The notes under the pieces are model-generated. The model was given only the letters and a program-made list of their open reading frames with translations, was not told the DNA's origin and searched no databases. From the NCBI RefSeq assembly GCF_052857255.1, contig NC_135502.1, positions 151,279,311 to 151,343,310 on the forward strand: a stretch of 64,000 bases of DNA, read 5' to 3'. Numbering within the stretch: position 1 is the stretch's first letter; each line of letters starts with the position of its first letter. This DNA is from Amblyomma americanum. Its lineage: Eukaryota > Arthropoda > Arachnida > Ixodida > Ixodidae. A program made the position numbers and the translations under genes. Shown here piece by piece: positions 13,191 to 24,918 of this stretch.

Positions 13191-15067
13191 GAAGTAACTC
13201 CGAGAGTTACGTTGCTACAAGGAACATCGAGAAACACGGCATCAGCCTCGGCGGGAACAGTCCACCGCTCTCCACAGCCCTCGGAGTAACATGGGAGCCG
13301 CTGCGACATCGAGGTCATGCTTCTTTAAACAGAGTCACGCTCCGTACATCGGAACCGGACATGGTGGTACCGTGATCGAGATGACGTTGAGGAACTATTT
13401 CGTCTTTTTGGTTCAGATTGTTGGCTATGTTCTACCTGGCTGCATCGGTCACGAGAACGCCTGGATTAGTAACAGCGACCTGAAAACGCTGAATAAATGT
13501 AACACCGAGAGTTACGATGCTACAAGGAACATCGAGCAACACGGCTCGAGCCCTTGTGGGAACGGTACACTGCTGTCCACGGCCCTCGGAGTAATATGGG
13601 AGCCGCTGCGACATCGACGCCAAACTGCTTTAAACAGAGTCACGCTCCGTTCATCGAAACGGGGCATGGTGGCGCCGTGAGCGAGATGACGTGTAGCAAC
13701 TATTTTGTCTTTTGGGTTCAGATTGTTGGTTTTGTTCTACCTAGCTGCATTGCTCACGAGAACGCCTGTATTACCGACAGCGACCTGAAAACGCTGAACA
13801 GATGTAATACCGAGAGTTACGATGCTACAAGGAACATCGAGCGACACGGCATGAGCCCCTGCGGGAACAGTTCTCGGAGTAACATGGGAGCCGCTGCGAC
13901 ATCGACGTCAAACTGCTTAAAACAGAGTCACGCTCTGTACATCTGAAAAGGGCATGGTGGCACCGTTAGCGAGATGACGTTGAGGAACTATTTCGTCTTT
14001 TTGGTTCAGATTGTTGGCTTTGTTCAACCTGGCAGCATTGCTCATGAGAAAGCCTGGATTACTGAGTGACCTGAAAATTCTGAACAGATGTAATACCTAG
14101 AGTTACGATGCTACAAGGAACATCGAGCAACACGCCATCAGCCCCTTTGGGAACAGTTCTCGGAGTAATATGGGAGCCGCTGCGACATCGACGTCAAACA
14201 GCTTTAAACAGATTAACGCTGCGTTCATCTGAACAGGGCATGGTGGCACCATGTGCGAGATGACGTTGAGCAACTATTTAGTCTTTTTGGTTCGGATTGT
14301 TGGGTTTGTTCTACCTGGCTGCATCGGTCGCGAGAACGCCTGGATTACTGACAGCGACCTGAAAATGCTAACAGATGTAATACCGAGAGTTACGATGCTA
14401 CAAGGAACATCGAGCAACACGGCATCAGCCCTTGTGGGAACGGTACACTGCTGTCCACGGCCCTCGGAGTAACATGGGAGCCGCTGCGACATCGACGTCA
14501 AACTGCTTTAAACGGAGTCACGCTCCGTTCATCGGAACGGGGCATGGTGGTGCCGTGAGCGAGATGACGTGGAGCAACTATTTCGTCTTTTTTGTTCAGA
14601 TTGTTGGTTTTGTTCTACCTAGCTGCATTGCTCACCAGAACGCCTGGATTGCCGACAACGACCTGAAAACGCTGAACAGATGTAATACCGAGAGTTACGA
14701 TGCTACAAGGAACATCAAGCAACACGGCATCAGCCCCTGTGGGAACAGTTCTCGGAGTGGCATGGGAGCCACTGCGACATCTACATCAAACTGCTTTAAA
14801 AAGCATCACGCTGCGTTCATCGGAACGGGGAAAATTTTTCACCGTGAGCGAGAAGACGTTCAGCAACTATTTCGTCTTTTTGGTTCAGACTGTTGGTTTT
14901 GTTGTACCTGGCTTCATTGCACATGAGAACGCCTGGATTACCGACAGCGACCTGAAAACGCTGGACAGATGTAACTCCGAGAGTTACGATGCTACAAGGA
15001 ACATCGAGCAAGACGGCATCAGCCCCTGTGGGAACAGTCCACCGCTGTACAAGGGCCTCAGAGTAAC

Positions 15068-15355
15068 ATGGGAGCCGCTGCGACATCGACGCCAAACTGC
15101 TTTAAACAGAGTCACGCTCCGTTCATCGGAACGGGGCATGATTGCGCCGTGAGCGAGATGATGTTGAGCAACTATTTCGTTTTTTTGGTTCAGATTGTTG
15201 GTTTTGTTCTACCTGGCTGCATTGCTCACGAGAACGCCTGGATTACCGACAGCGACCTGAAAACGCTGAACAGATGTAATACCGAGTGTTACGATGCTAC
15301 AAGGAACATCGAGCAACACGGCATCAGCCCCTGTGGGAACAGTTCTCGGAGTAGC
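15068..15355 (+). repeat. Representative short monomer (288 bp)
   Basis: This is a typical short unit with the joint gaacagttctcggag, 17 bp shorter than the long class. 288 is 96 codons, so frames run on through short units. Long and short units are intermixed in a pattern that itself repeats in the higher-order blocks. Confidence 0.9.
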
Positions 15356-15661
15356 ATGGGAGCCACTGCGACTTCTACATCAAACTGCTTTAAAAAGCAT
15401 CAGGCTGCGTTCATCGGAACGGGGAAAATATTTCACCGTTAGCGAGGTGACGTTCAGCAACTATTTCGTCTTTTTGGTTCAGATAGTTGGTTTTGTTCTA
15501 CCTGGCTGCATTGCACATGAGAACGCCTGGATTACCGACAGCGACCTGAAAACGCTGAACAGATGTAACTCCGAGAGTTACGATGCTACAAGGAACATCG
15601 AGCAACACGGCATCAGCCCCTGTGGGAACAGTCCACCGCTGTGCACGTCCCTCGGAGTAAC
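15356..15661 (+). repeat. Representative 'AAAA' subfamily monomer (306 bp)
   Basis: After the anchor this subfamily reads ctttaaaaagcatcaggctg and then ggggaaaatatttcaccg, where most units read ctttaaacagagtcacgctc and ggggcatggtggcaccg. The change adds 1 bp. Related units sit at 2209, 2802, 4594, 6996, 12,681, 14,762, 15,950, 21,637, 23,411, 24,004 and elsewhere, often downstream of a short joint. This shows at least two old monomer lineages. Confidence 0.8.
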
Positions 15662-16334
15662 ATGGGTGCCACTGCGACATCGACTTCAAACTGCTTTAAA
15701 CAGATTCACACTCCGTTCATCTGAACAGGGCATGCTGGCACCGTGAGCGAGATGACGTTGAGGAACTATTTCGTCTTTTTGGTTCAGATTGTTGGCTTTG
15801 TTCTACCTGGCTGCATCGGTCGCGAGAACGCCTGGATTACTGACAGCGACCTGAAAACTCTGAACAGATGTAATACCGAGAGTTACGATGCTACAAGGAA
15901 CATCGAGCAACACGGCATCAGCCCCTGTTGGAACAGTTCTCGGAGTAACATGGGAGCCGCTGTGACATCGACGTCAAATTGCTTTAAAAAGAATCACGCT
16001 GCGTTTATCGGAACGGGGAAAATTTTACACCGTGAGCAAGATGACGTTGAGGAACTATTTCTTCTTTTTTGTTCAGATTGTTGGTTTTGTTCTATCTGGT
16101 TGCTTTGCTGATGTGAACGCCTGGATAACAGATAACGTCCTGAAAACGCTGAACAGATGTAACTCCTAGAATTACGATATTACAAGCAACATCGTGCAAC
16201 ACGGCATCAAGCCCTGTGCGAACAGTCCACCGCTGTCCACGGCCCTCCGAGTAACATGGAAGCCGCTGCGAAATCGACGCCAAACTGCTTTAAACAGAGT
16301 CGCGCTCCGTTCATCGGAACGGGGCATAGTGGCG

Positions 16335-17430
16335 CCGTGAACGAGATGACGGTGAGCAACTATTTCGTCTTTTTGGTTCAGATTGTTGGTTTTGTCCTAC
16401 CTTGCTGCATTGCTCACGAGAACGCCTGGATTACCGACAGCGACCTGAAAACGCTGAACAGAAGTAACTCCGAAAGTTACGTTGCTACAAGGAACATCGA
16501 GAAACACGGCATCAGCCTCGGCGGGAACAGTCCGCCGCTCTCCACAGCCCTCAGAGTAACATGAGAGCCGCTGCGACATCGAGGTCATACTGCTTTAAAC
16601 AGAGTCACGCTCCGTACATCAGAACAGGACATGGTGGCACCGTGATCGAGATGATGTTAAGGAAGTATTTTGTCTTTTTAGTTCAGATTGTTGGTTTTGT
16701 TCTACCTGGCTGCATCGGTCACGAGAACGCCTGGATTACTGACAGTGACCTGAAGACGCTGAAGAGATGTAATACCGAGATTTACGATGCTGCAAGGAAC
16801 ATCGAGCAAAACGGCATCAGCCCCTGTGGGAATGGTATACTGCTGTCCACGACCCTCGGAGTAACATGGGAGCCGCTGCTACATAGACGTCAAACAGCTT
16901 TAAACAGATTAACGCTGCGTTCATCTGAACAGGACATGGTGGCACCATGAGCGAGATGACGTTGAGGAACTATTTAGTCTTTTTGGTTCAGATAGTTGGG
17001 TTTGTTCTAAATGGCTGCATCGGTCGCGAGAACTCCTGGATTACTGACAGCGACCTGAAAATGCTAACAGATGTAATACCGAGAGTTACGATGCTACAAG
17101 GAACATCGAGCAACACGGCATCAGCCCTTGTGGGAACGGTACACTGCTGTCCACGGCCCTCGGAGTAACATGGGAGCCGCTGCGACATCGACGTCAAACT
17201 GCTTTAAACGGAGTCACGCTCCGTACATCGGAACGGGACATGGTGGAACCGTGAGCGAGATGACATTGAGGAACTATTTCGTCTTTTCAGTTCAGATTGT
17301 TGGTTTTGTTCTACCTGGCTGCATTGCTCATGAGAAGGCCTGGATAACCGACAGCGACATGAAACGCTGAACAGATCTAACTCCGAAAGTTGCGATGCTA
17401 CAAGGAACATCGTGCAACACGGCATGCGCC
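16335..17430 (+). repeat. Dispersed block duplicated at 19,940-21,035
   Basis: Units at 16,561, 16,866 and 17,170 recur at 20,166, 20,471 and 20,775, a constant offset of 3,605 bp. They share private variants such as catgagagccgctgcgaca and gctgctacatagacg. The matching stretch starts near gatgacggtgagcaac. A few point differences remain (ctaaatggctg against ctacctggctg). Confidence 0.75.
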
Positions 17431-17760
17431 CCTGAGGGAACAGTTCTCGGAGTAACATGGGAGCCGCTGCGACATCGACGTCAAACTGCTTTAAACAGAG
17501 TCACGCCCTGTACATCTGAACAGTGCATGGAGGCACCGTGAGCGAGATGAAGTTGAGAAACTATTTCGTCTTTTTGGTTCAGGCTGTTCGCTTTGTTCTA
17601 CCTGGCTGCATCAGTCACGAGAACGCCTGGATTACTAACAGCGACCTGAAAACGCCGAACAGATGTAACACCGAGAGTTACGATGCTACAAGGAACATGA
17701 GCAACACGGCATCAGCCCCTGTGGGAATGGTACACTGCTGTCCACGGCCCTCGGAGTATA

Positions 17761-18658
17761 ATGGGAGCCGCTGCGACATCGACGCCAAACTGCTTTAAAC
17801 AGAGTCACGCTCCGTTCATCGAAACGGGGCATGGTGGCGCCGTGAGCGAGATGACGTGGAGCAACTATTTCGTCTTTTGGGTTCAGATTGTTGGTTTTGT
17901 TCTACCTGGCTGCATTGCTCACGACCACGCCTGGATTACCGACAGCGACCTGAAAACGCTGAACAGATGTAATACCGAGAGTTACGATGCTACAAGGAAC
18001 ATCGAGCAACAAGGCATCAGCCCCTGTGGGAACAGTTCTCGGAGTAATATGGGAGCCGCTGCGACATCGACGTCAAACTGTTTTAAACAGATTCACACGC
18101 CGTTCATCTGAACAGGGCATGCTGGAACCGTGAGCGAGATGACGTTGAGGAACTATTTCGTCTTTTTGGTTCAGATTGTTGGCTTTGTTCTACCAGGCTG
18201 CATCGGTCGCGAGAACGCCTGGATTTCTGACAGCGACTAGAAAATGCTGAACAGATGTAACTCCGAGAGTTACGATGGTACAAGGAACATCGTGCAACAC
18301 GGCATCAGCCACTGAGGGAACAGTCCACCGCTGTACACGGGCCTCGGAGTAACGTGGGAGCAGCTGCGACATCGACGCCAAACTGCTTTAAACAGAGTCA
18401 CGCTCCGTTAATCGGAACGGGGCATGGTTGCGCCGTGAGAGAGAAGACGTTGAGGAACTATTTCGTCTTTTTGGAGCAGATTGTTGGTTTTGTTCTACCT
18501 GGCTGCATTGCTTATGAGAACGCCTGGATTACCGACAGCGACCTGAAAATGCTGAACAGATGTATCTCAGAGAGTTACGATGCTACAAGGAACATCGAGC
18601 AACACGGCATAAGCCACTGAGGGAGCAGTCCACCGCTGTACACGGGCCTCGGAGTAAC
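17761..18658 (+). repeat. Third copy of the three-monomer repeat
   Basis: Anchors at 17,761, 18,049 and 18,354 reproduce the 288-305-305 pattern and the same sequence variants as 8,822-9,718 and 9,719-10,616. Examples are the gacagcgactag stop variant and the gtggga anchor variant. The copy lies about 8 kb from the other two, so the triplet has been moved as a unit. Confidence 0.7.
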
Positions 18659-18714
18659 ATGGGAGCAGCTGCGACATCGACGTCAAACTGCTTAAAACAG
18701 AGTCACGCTCTGTA

Positions 18715-19324
18715 CATCTGAACAGGGCATGGTGGCACCGTGAGCGAGATGACGTCGAGGAACTATTTCGTCTTTTTGGTTCAGATTGTTGGCTTTGTTC
18801 AACCTGGCTGCATCGGTCACGAGAAGGCGTGGATTACTAACAGCGACCTGAAAACGCTGAACAGATGTAACACCGAGAGTTACGATGCTACAAGGAACAT
18901 CGAGAAACACGGCTTTAGCCCCTGTGGGAACGGTACACTGCTGTCCACGGCCCTCTGAGTAACATGGTAGCCGCTGCGAAATCGACGTCAAAATGCTTTA
19001 AACAGAGTCACTCTCCGTACATCTGAACAGGGCATGGTGGCACCGTGAGCGAGATGACGTCGAGGAACTATTTCGTCTTTTTGGTTCAGATTGTTGGCTT
19101 TGTTCAACCTGGCTGCATCGGTCACGAGAAGGCGTGGATTACTAACAGCGACCTGAAAACGCTGAACAGATGTAACACCGAGAGTTACGATGCTACAAGG
19201 AACATCGAGAAACACGGCTTTAGCCCCTGTGGGAACGGTACACTGCTGTCCACGGCCCTCTGAGTAACATGGTAGCCGCTGCGAAATCGACGTCAAAATG
19301 CTTTAAACAGAGTCACTCTCCGTA
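18715..19324 (+). repeat. Recent single-monomer tandem duplication (2 x 305 bp)
   Basis: Two adjacent 305-bp units read the same as far as I compared. They share the rare variants gatgacgtcgaggaac, gagaaggcgtggattac, ggctttagcccc and the anchor catggtagccgctgcgaaat. The encoded open frames at 18,740-18,958 and 19,045-19,263 are identical. Divergence resumes after gtacatc at about 19,324. This is the youngest single-monomer duplication I see. Confidence 0.85.
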
Positions 19325-20774
19325 CATCGGAACGGGGCATGGTGGCGCCTTGAGCGAGAAGACGTTGAGGAGCTATTTCGTCTTTTTGGTTCAGATTGTT
19401 GGTTTTGTTCTACCTGGCTGCATTGCTCATGAGAACGCCTGGATTACCGACAGCGACCTGAAAACGCTGAAAAGATGTAATACCGAGATTTACGATGCTA
19501 CAAGGAACATCGAGCAAAACGGAATCAGCTCCTGTGGGAATGGTATACTGCTGTCCACGACCCTCGGAGTAACATGGGAGCCGCTGCGACATCGACGTCA
19601 AACTGCTTTAAACGGAGTCACGCTCCGTACATCGGAATGGGACATGGTGGAACCGTGAGCGAGATGACATTGAGGAACCATTTCGTCTTTTCAGTTCAGA
19701 TTGTTGGTTTTGTTCCACCTGGCTGCGTTGCTCATGAGAAGGCCTGGATAACCGACAGCGACCTCAAACGCTGAACAGATCTAACTCCGAAAGTTGCGAT
19801 GCTACAAGGAACATCGTGCAACACGGCATGCGCCCCTGAGGGAACAGTTCTCGGAGTAACATGGGAGCCGCTGCGACATCGACGTCAAACTGTTTTAAAC
19901 AGATTCACACTCCGTTCATCTGAACAGGGCATGCTGGAACCGTGAGCGAGATGACGGTGAGCAACTATTTCGTCTTTTTGGTTCAGATTGTTGGTTTTGT
20001 CCTACCTTGCTGCATTGCTCACGAGAACGCCTGGATTACCGACAGCGACCTGAAAACGCTGAACAGAAGTAACTCCGAAAGTTACGTTGCTACAAGGAAC
20101 ATCGAGAAACACGGCATCAGCCTCGGCGGGAACAGTCCGCCGCTCTCCACAGCCCTCAGAGTAACATGAGAGCCGCTGCGACATCGAGGTCATACTGCTT
20201 TAAACAGAGTCACGCTCCGTACATCGGAACAGGACATGGTGGCACCGTGATCGAGATGATGTTAAGGAAGTATTTCGTCTTTTTAGTTCAGATTGTTGGT
20301 TTTGTTCTACCTGGCTGCAGCGGTCACGAGAACGCATGGATTACTGACAGTGACCTGAAAACGCTGAAGAGATGTAATACCGAGATTTACGATGCTGCAA
20401 GGAACATCGAGCAAAACGGCATCAGCCCCTGTGGGAATGGTATACTGCTGTCCACGACCCTCGGAGTAACATGGGAGCCGCTGCTACATAGACGTCAAAC
20501 AGCTTTAAACAGATTAACGCTGCGTTCATCTGAACAGGACATGGTGGCACCATGAGCGAGATGACGTTGAGGAACTATTTAGTCTTTTTGGTTCAGATAG
20601 TTGGGTTTGTTCTACCTGGCTGCATCGGTCGCGAGAACTCCTGGATTACTGACAGCGACCTGAAAATGCTAACAGATGTAATACCGAGAGTTACGATGCT
20701 ACAAGGAACATCGAGCAACACGGCATCAGCCCTTGTGGGAACGGTACACTGCTGTCCACGGCCCTCGGAGTAAC

Positions 20775-23700
20775 ATGGGAGCCGCTGCGACATCGACGTC
20801 AAACTGCTTTAAACGGAGTCACGCTCCGTACATCGGAACGGGACATGTTGGAACCGTGAGCGAGATGACATTGAGGAACTATTTCGTCTTTTCAGTTCAG
20901 ATTGTTGGTTTTGTTCCACCTGGCTGCGTTGCTCATGAGAAGGCCTGGATAACCGACAGCGACCTCAAACGCTGAACAGATCTAACTCCGAAAGTTGCGA
21001 TGCTACAAGTAACATCGTGCAACACGGCATGCGCCCCTGAGGGAAGAGTTCTCGGAGTAACATGGGAGCCGCTGCGACATCGACGTCAAACTGTTTTAAA
21101 CAGATTCACACTCCGTTCATCTGAACAGGGCATGCTGGAACCGTGAGCGAGATGACGTTGAGGAACTATTTCGTCTTCTTGGTTCAGATTGTTGGCTTTG
21201 TTCTACCTGGCTGTATTGCTCATGAGAAGGCCTGGATAACCGACAGCGACCTCAAACGCTGAACAGATCTAACTCCGAAAGTTGCGATGCTACAAGGAAC
21301 ATCGTGCAACACGGCATGCGCCCCTGAGGGAACAGTTCTCGGAGTAACATGGGAGCCGCTGCGACATCGACGTCAAACTGTTTTAAACAGATTCACACTC
21401 CGTTCATCAGAACAGGGCATGCTGGAACCGTGAGCGAAATGACGTTGAGGAACTATTTCGTCTTTTTGGTTTAGATTGTTGACTTTGTTCTACCTGGCTG
21501 CATCGGTCGCGAGAACGCCTGGATTACTGACAGCGACTTGAAAATGCTGAACAGATGTAATACCGAGAGTTACGTTGCTGCAAGGAACATCAAGCAACAC
21601 GTCTTCAGCCTCTGTGGGAACAGTTCTCGGAGTAGCATGGGAGCCACTGCGACATCTACATCAAACTGCTTTAAAAAGCATCACGCTGCGTTCATCGGAA
21701 CGGGGAAAATTTTTCACCGTGAGCGAGATTGCGTTGAGGAACTATTTCGTCTTTTTGGTTCAGATTGTTGGCTTTGTTCAACCTGGCTGCATCGGTCACG
21801 AGAACGCCTGGATTACTAACAGCGACCTGAGAACGCTGAACAGATGAAACACCGAGAGTTACGATGCTACAAGGAACATCAAGCAACACGGCCTTAGCCC
21901 CTGTGGGAAAGGTACACTGCTGTCCACGGCCCTCGGAGTAACATGGGAGCCGCTGTGACATCGACGTCAAACTGCTTTAAACAGTCACGCTCCGTACATC
22001 GGAACGGGGCATGGTGACACCGTGACCGAGATGACGTTGAGGAACTATTTCGTATTTTTAGTTCAGATTGTTGGTTTTGTTAAACCTGGCTGCATTGCTC
22101 ATGAGAACGCCTGGTTTTCAGACCATGACCTGAAAACTCTAAACAGACGTAACTCCGAGAGTTACGATGCTACAAGGAACATCGAGCAACACGGCATGAG
22201 TCCCTGCGGGAACAGTTCTCGGAGTAACATGGGAGCCGCTGCGACATCGACGTCAAACTGCTTAAAACAGTCACGCTCTGTACATCTGAAAAGGGCATGG
22301 TGGCACCGTGAGCGAGATGACGTTGAGGAACTATTTCGTCTTTTTGGTTCAGATTGTTGGCTTTGTTCAACCTGGCTGCATTGCTCATGAGAACGCGTGG
22401 ATTACTAACAGCGACCTGAAAACGCTGAACAGATGTAACACCGAGAGTTACGATGCTACAAGGAACATCGAGAAACATGGCATTAGCCCCTGTGGGAACG
22501 GTACACTGCTGTCCACGGCCCTCTGAGTAACATGGGAGCCGCTGCGAAGTCGACGTCAAAATGCTTTAAACAGAGTCACGCTCTGTACATCGAAACGGGG
22601 CATGGTGGCGCCTTGAGCGAGAAGACGTTGAGGAACAATTTCGTCTTTTGGTTCAGATTCTTGGTTTTGTTCTACCTGGCGGCATTGCTTATGAGAACGC
22701 CTTGATTACTGACAGTGACCTGAACATGCTGAACAGATGTAATACATAGAGTTACGATGCTACAAGGAACATCGAGCAACACGGCATCAGCCTCTGTGGG
22801 AACAGTTCCCGGAGTAACATGGGAGCTGCTGCGACATCGACGTCAAACTGCTTAGAACAGAGCCACGCTCTGCACATCTGAACAGGGCAGGGTGGCACCG
22901 TGAGCGAGATGACGTTGAGGAACTATTTCGTCTTTTTGGTTCAGATTGTTGGCTTTGTTCTACCTGGCTGCATCGGTCACGAGAACGCGTGGATTACTAA
23001 CAGCGACCTGAAAACGCTGAACAGATGTAACACCGAGAGTTACGATGCTACAAGGAACATCGAGAAACATGGCATCAGCCCCTGTGGGAATGGTACACTG
23101 CTGTCCATGACCCTCGGAGTAACATGGGAGCCGCTGCGTCATCGACTTCAAACTGCTTTAAACCGAGTCACTCACCGTTCATCGGAACGGGACATGGTGG
23201 CAGCGTGAGCGAGATGACGTTGTTGAACTATTTCGTTTTTTGGTTGAGATTGTTGGTTTTGTTTTACCTTGCTGCACTGCTCACGAGAACGCCTGGATTA
23301 CCGACAGCGACCTGAAAACGCTGATAACATGTAATACCGAGTGTTACGATGCTACAAAGAACATCGAGCAACAAGGCATCAGCCCCTGTGGGAACAGTTC
23401 TCGGAGTAACATGGGAGCCGCTGCGACATCGACATCAAACTGCTTTAAAAAGCATCACGCTGCGTTTATCGGAACGGGGAAAATTTTTCACCGTGAGCGA
23501 GATGACGTTGAGGCAGTATTTCGCCTTTTTAGTTCAGATTGTTGGTTTTGTTCTATCTGGCCACATTGCTCATGTGAACTTCTGGATTACCGATAACGAC
23601 CTGCAACGCTGAACAGATGTAACTCCGAGAGTTACGATATTACAAGCAACATCGAGCAACACGGCATAAAGCCCCGTGCGAACAGTCCACCGCTGTCCAC

Positions 23701-24918
23701 GGCCCTCGGAGTAACATGGGAGCCGCTGCGACATCGACGTCAAACTGCTTAAAACAGAGTCACGCTCTGTACATCTGAACAGGTCATGGTGGCACCACGA
23801 GCGGGATGACGTTGAGGAACTATTTCGTCTTTTTGGTTCAGATTGTTGGCTTTGTTCAACCTGGCTGCATTGCTCATGAGAACGCCTGGATTACTGACAG
23901 TGACCTGAAAATGCTGGACAGATGTAATACCTAGAGTTACGATGCTACAAGGAACATCGAGCAACACGGCATCAGCCCCTGTGGGAGCAGCTCTCGGAGC
24001 AACATGGGAGCCGCTGCGACATCGACGTCAAACTGCTTTAAAAATAATCACGCTGCGTTCATCGGAACGGGGAAAATTTTACACCGTGAGCAAGATGACT
24101 TTGAGGAACAATTTCTTCTTTTTTGTTCAGATTGTTGGTTTTGTTCTATCTGGTTGCTTTGCTCATGTGAACGCCTGGATAACCGATAACGACCTGAAAA
24201 CGCTAAACAGATGTAACTCCTAGAATTACGATATTACAAGCAACATCGAGCAACACGGCATCAAGCCCTGTGCGAACAGTCAACCGCTGTCCACGGCCCT
24301 CCGAGTAACGTGGGAGCCGCTGCGAAATCGACGCCAAACTGCTTTAATCAGAGTCGCGCTCCGTTCATCGGAACGGGGGTAGTGGCGCCGTGAGCGAGAT
24401 GACGTTGAGCAACTATTTCGTCTTTTTGGTTCAGATTGTTGGTTGTGTTCTACCTTGCTGCATTGCTCACGAGAACGCCTGGATTACCGACAGCGACCTG
24501 AAAACGCTGTACAGAAGTAACTCCGAGATTTACGTTGCTACAAGGAACATCGAGAAACACGGCATCAGCCTCGGCGGGAACAGTCCACCGCTCTCCACAG
24601 CCCTCGGAGTAACATGGGAGCCGCTGCGACATCGAGGTCATACTGCTTTAAACAGAGTCACGCTCCGTACATCGGAACAGGACATGGTGGCACCGTGATC
24701 GAGATGATGTTAAGGAAGTATTTCGTCTTTTTAGTTCTGATTGTTGGTTTTGTTCTACCTGGCTGCATCGGTCACGAGAACGCCTGGATTACTGACAGTG
24801 ACCTGAAAACGCTGAAGAGATGTAATACCGAGATTTACGATGCTACAAGGAACATCGAGCAAAACGACATCAGCTCCTGTGGGAATGGTATACTGCTGTC
24901 CACGACCCTCGGAGTAAC
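20775..24918 (+). repeat. 14-monomer higher-order repeat, copy 1 (4,144 bp)
   Basis: It spans fourteen monomers, anchors 20,775 to 24,614. Every unit has a counterpart exactly 4,144 bp downstream. All open frames inside the two copies translate identically, including those carrying private variants such as gagattgcgttgaggaac and ctggttttcagaccatg. It is therefore a very recent tandem duplication, or an assembly duplication. Confidence 0.9.
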
